A model generated the notes under the pieces. The model had not been told where the DNA came from. It made no database searches and saw nothing but the letters and a program-made list of their open reading frames with translations. This document shows positions 6,428-6,639 of a DNA stretch of 6,639 bases, one piece after another (positions within the stretch are counted from its first letter, which is position 1; each line of letters begins with the position of its first letter). The stretch lies in NCBI GenBank assembly GCA_028291305.1, contig JAQGII010000038.1, positions 1 to 6,639 on the forward strand, given 5' to 3'. The translations under genes and the position numbers were made by a program. The DNA is from Caulobacteraceae bacterium (GTDB lineage Bacteria; Pseudomonadota; Alphaproteobacteria; Caulobacterales; Caulobacteraceae).

Positions 6428-6458
6428 GGCGCGCGCCGGACCCTGTTCGGCGCGCGCT
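6428..6458 (+). terminator. Second GC hairpin just ahead of the thiolase gene
   Basis: GCGCGCGCCG (6429-6438) pairs exactly with CGGCGCGCGC (6448-6457) around a 9-base loop, and a G-T wobble (6428/6458) can extend it. It starts 12 bases after the previous hairpin and ends about 25 bases before the thiolase ATG. It could be a backup terminator or a leader structure acting on the thiolase message. No clear thiolase promoter was found in the spacer. Confidence 0.45.
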
Positions 6459-6481
6459 TCCAGGCCTATGTGAGTGTCCGC

Positions 6482-6639
6482 ATGGATCCGATCCGCACCG
6501 CCTACATCTGCGACGCCGTCCGCACCCCGATCGGACTATTCGGCGTGACCCTGTCAGAAGTGCGGGACGACGACCTGGCGGCCCTGACGATCAAGGCGCT
6601 GATGTCCCGGAAGCCGGGCCAGTACTGGGGGGCGGTCGA
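6482..6639 (+). CDS. Thiolase (acetyl-CoA acyltransferase), N-terminal fragment, PcaF-like
   Basis: The frame runs from ATG 6482 through the window edge, giving the first 52 residues. The start RTAYICDAVRTPIG followed by LSEVRDDDLAAL and IKALMSRKP closely follows the N-terminus of beta-ketoadipyl-CoA thiolase (AYICDAIRTPIGRYGGALS..VRADDL in the family, from memory). Thiolases of this type cleave 3-oxoacyl-CoA to acetyl-CoA plus a shortened acyl-CoA in the cytoplasm, for example in the last step of aromatic ring catabolism. At residues 18-23 this copy reads GLFGVT where most relatives have GRYGGA, so it may be a relative with a different acyl-CoA. The catalytic Cys and His lie beyond the window and cannot be checked. 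ATG 6482 matches the family N-terminus; an in-frame GTG at 6470 is an alternative, and neither has a good ribosome site. Confidence 0.85.
   Translation, partial: MDPIRTAYICDAVRTPIGLFGVTLSEVRDDDLAALTIKALMSRKPGQYWGAV

Noticed and set aside
1..6639. Search by eye for tRNA/rRNA genes, CRISPR arrays, insertion-sequence ends and phage attachment sites
   Set aside because: No spaced repeats, cloverleaf-like segments, transposase fragments or terminal inverted repeats were seen.

Overview
The window looks like chromosomal DNA of a high-GC alphaproteobacterium. Caulobacterales (Phenylobacterium or Caulobacter type) or Sphingomonadales fit best. This is inferred from the strong G/C third-position bias, the protein families present (a large sphingomonad/caulobacter-style TonB-dependent receptor, a PDWSGIW-type secreted protein, a YciI protein) and a promoter-like site resembling the Caulobacter housekeeping consensus. 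No sequence search was possible, so the genus is not settled.

All six genes read on the + strand. From left to right they are: (1) the last 76 codons of a major facilitator superfamily (MFS) transporter, followed 20 bp later by (2) a complete YciI-family protein of 104 aa. Next comes an AT-richer 275-bp intergenic region with a plausible promoter. It precedes (3) a secreted protein of 314 aa and unknown function that starts at TTG, (4) a TonB-dependent outer-membrane receptor of 912 aa, and (5) a type B carboxylesterase of about 549 aa with a probable twin-arginine signal. A 150-bp spacer with three consecutive hairpins follows, and then (6) the first 52 codons of a thiolase that resembles beta-ketoadipyl-CoA thiolase (PcaF type).

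Taken together, genes 3-5 form an envelope module: an outer-membrane uptake channel, an exported esterase and an exported protein of unknown role. The flanking MFS transporter and acyl-CoA thiolase suggest the wider locus is catabolic. A working hypothesis is that an ester-containing hydrophobic or aromatic compound is captured at the outer membrane, hydrolysed in the periplasm, carried across the inner membrane, and its acyl part cleaved by CoA-dependent thiolysis. The substrate cannot be read from this sequence.

Each gap within the 3-4-5-6 series holds a hairpin: a short one with a T-tract before the receptor, a strong GC-only one before the esterase, and three in a row before the thiolase. 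Transcript level may therefore step down or end at these points. No RNA genes, insertion sequences, CRISPR arrays or attachment sites were seen.
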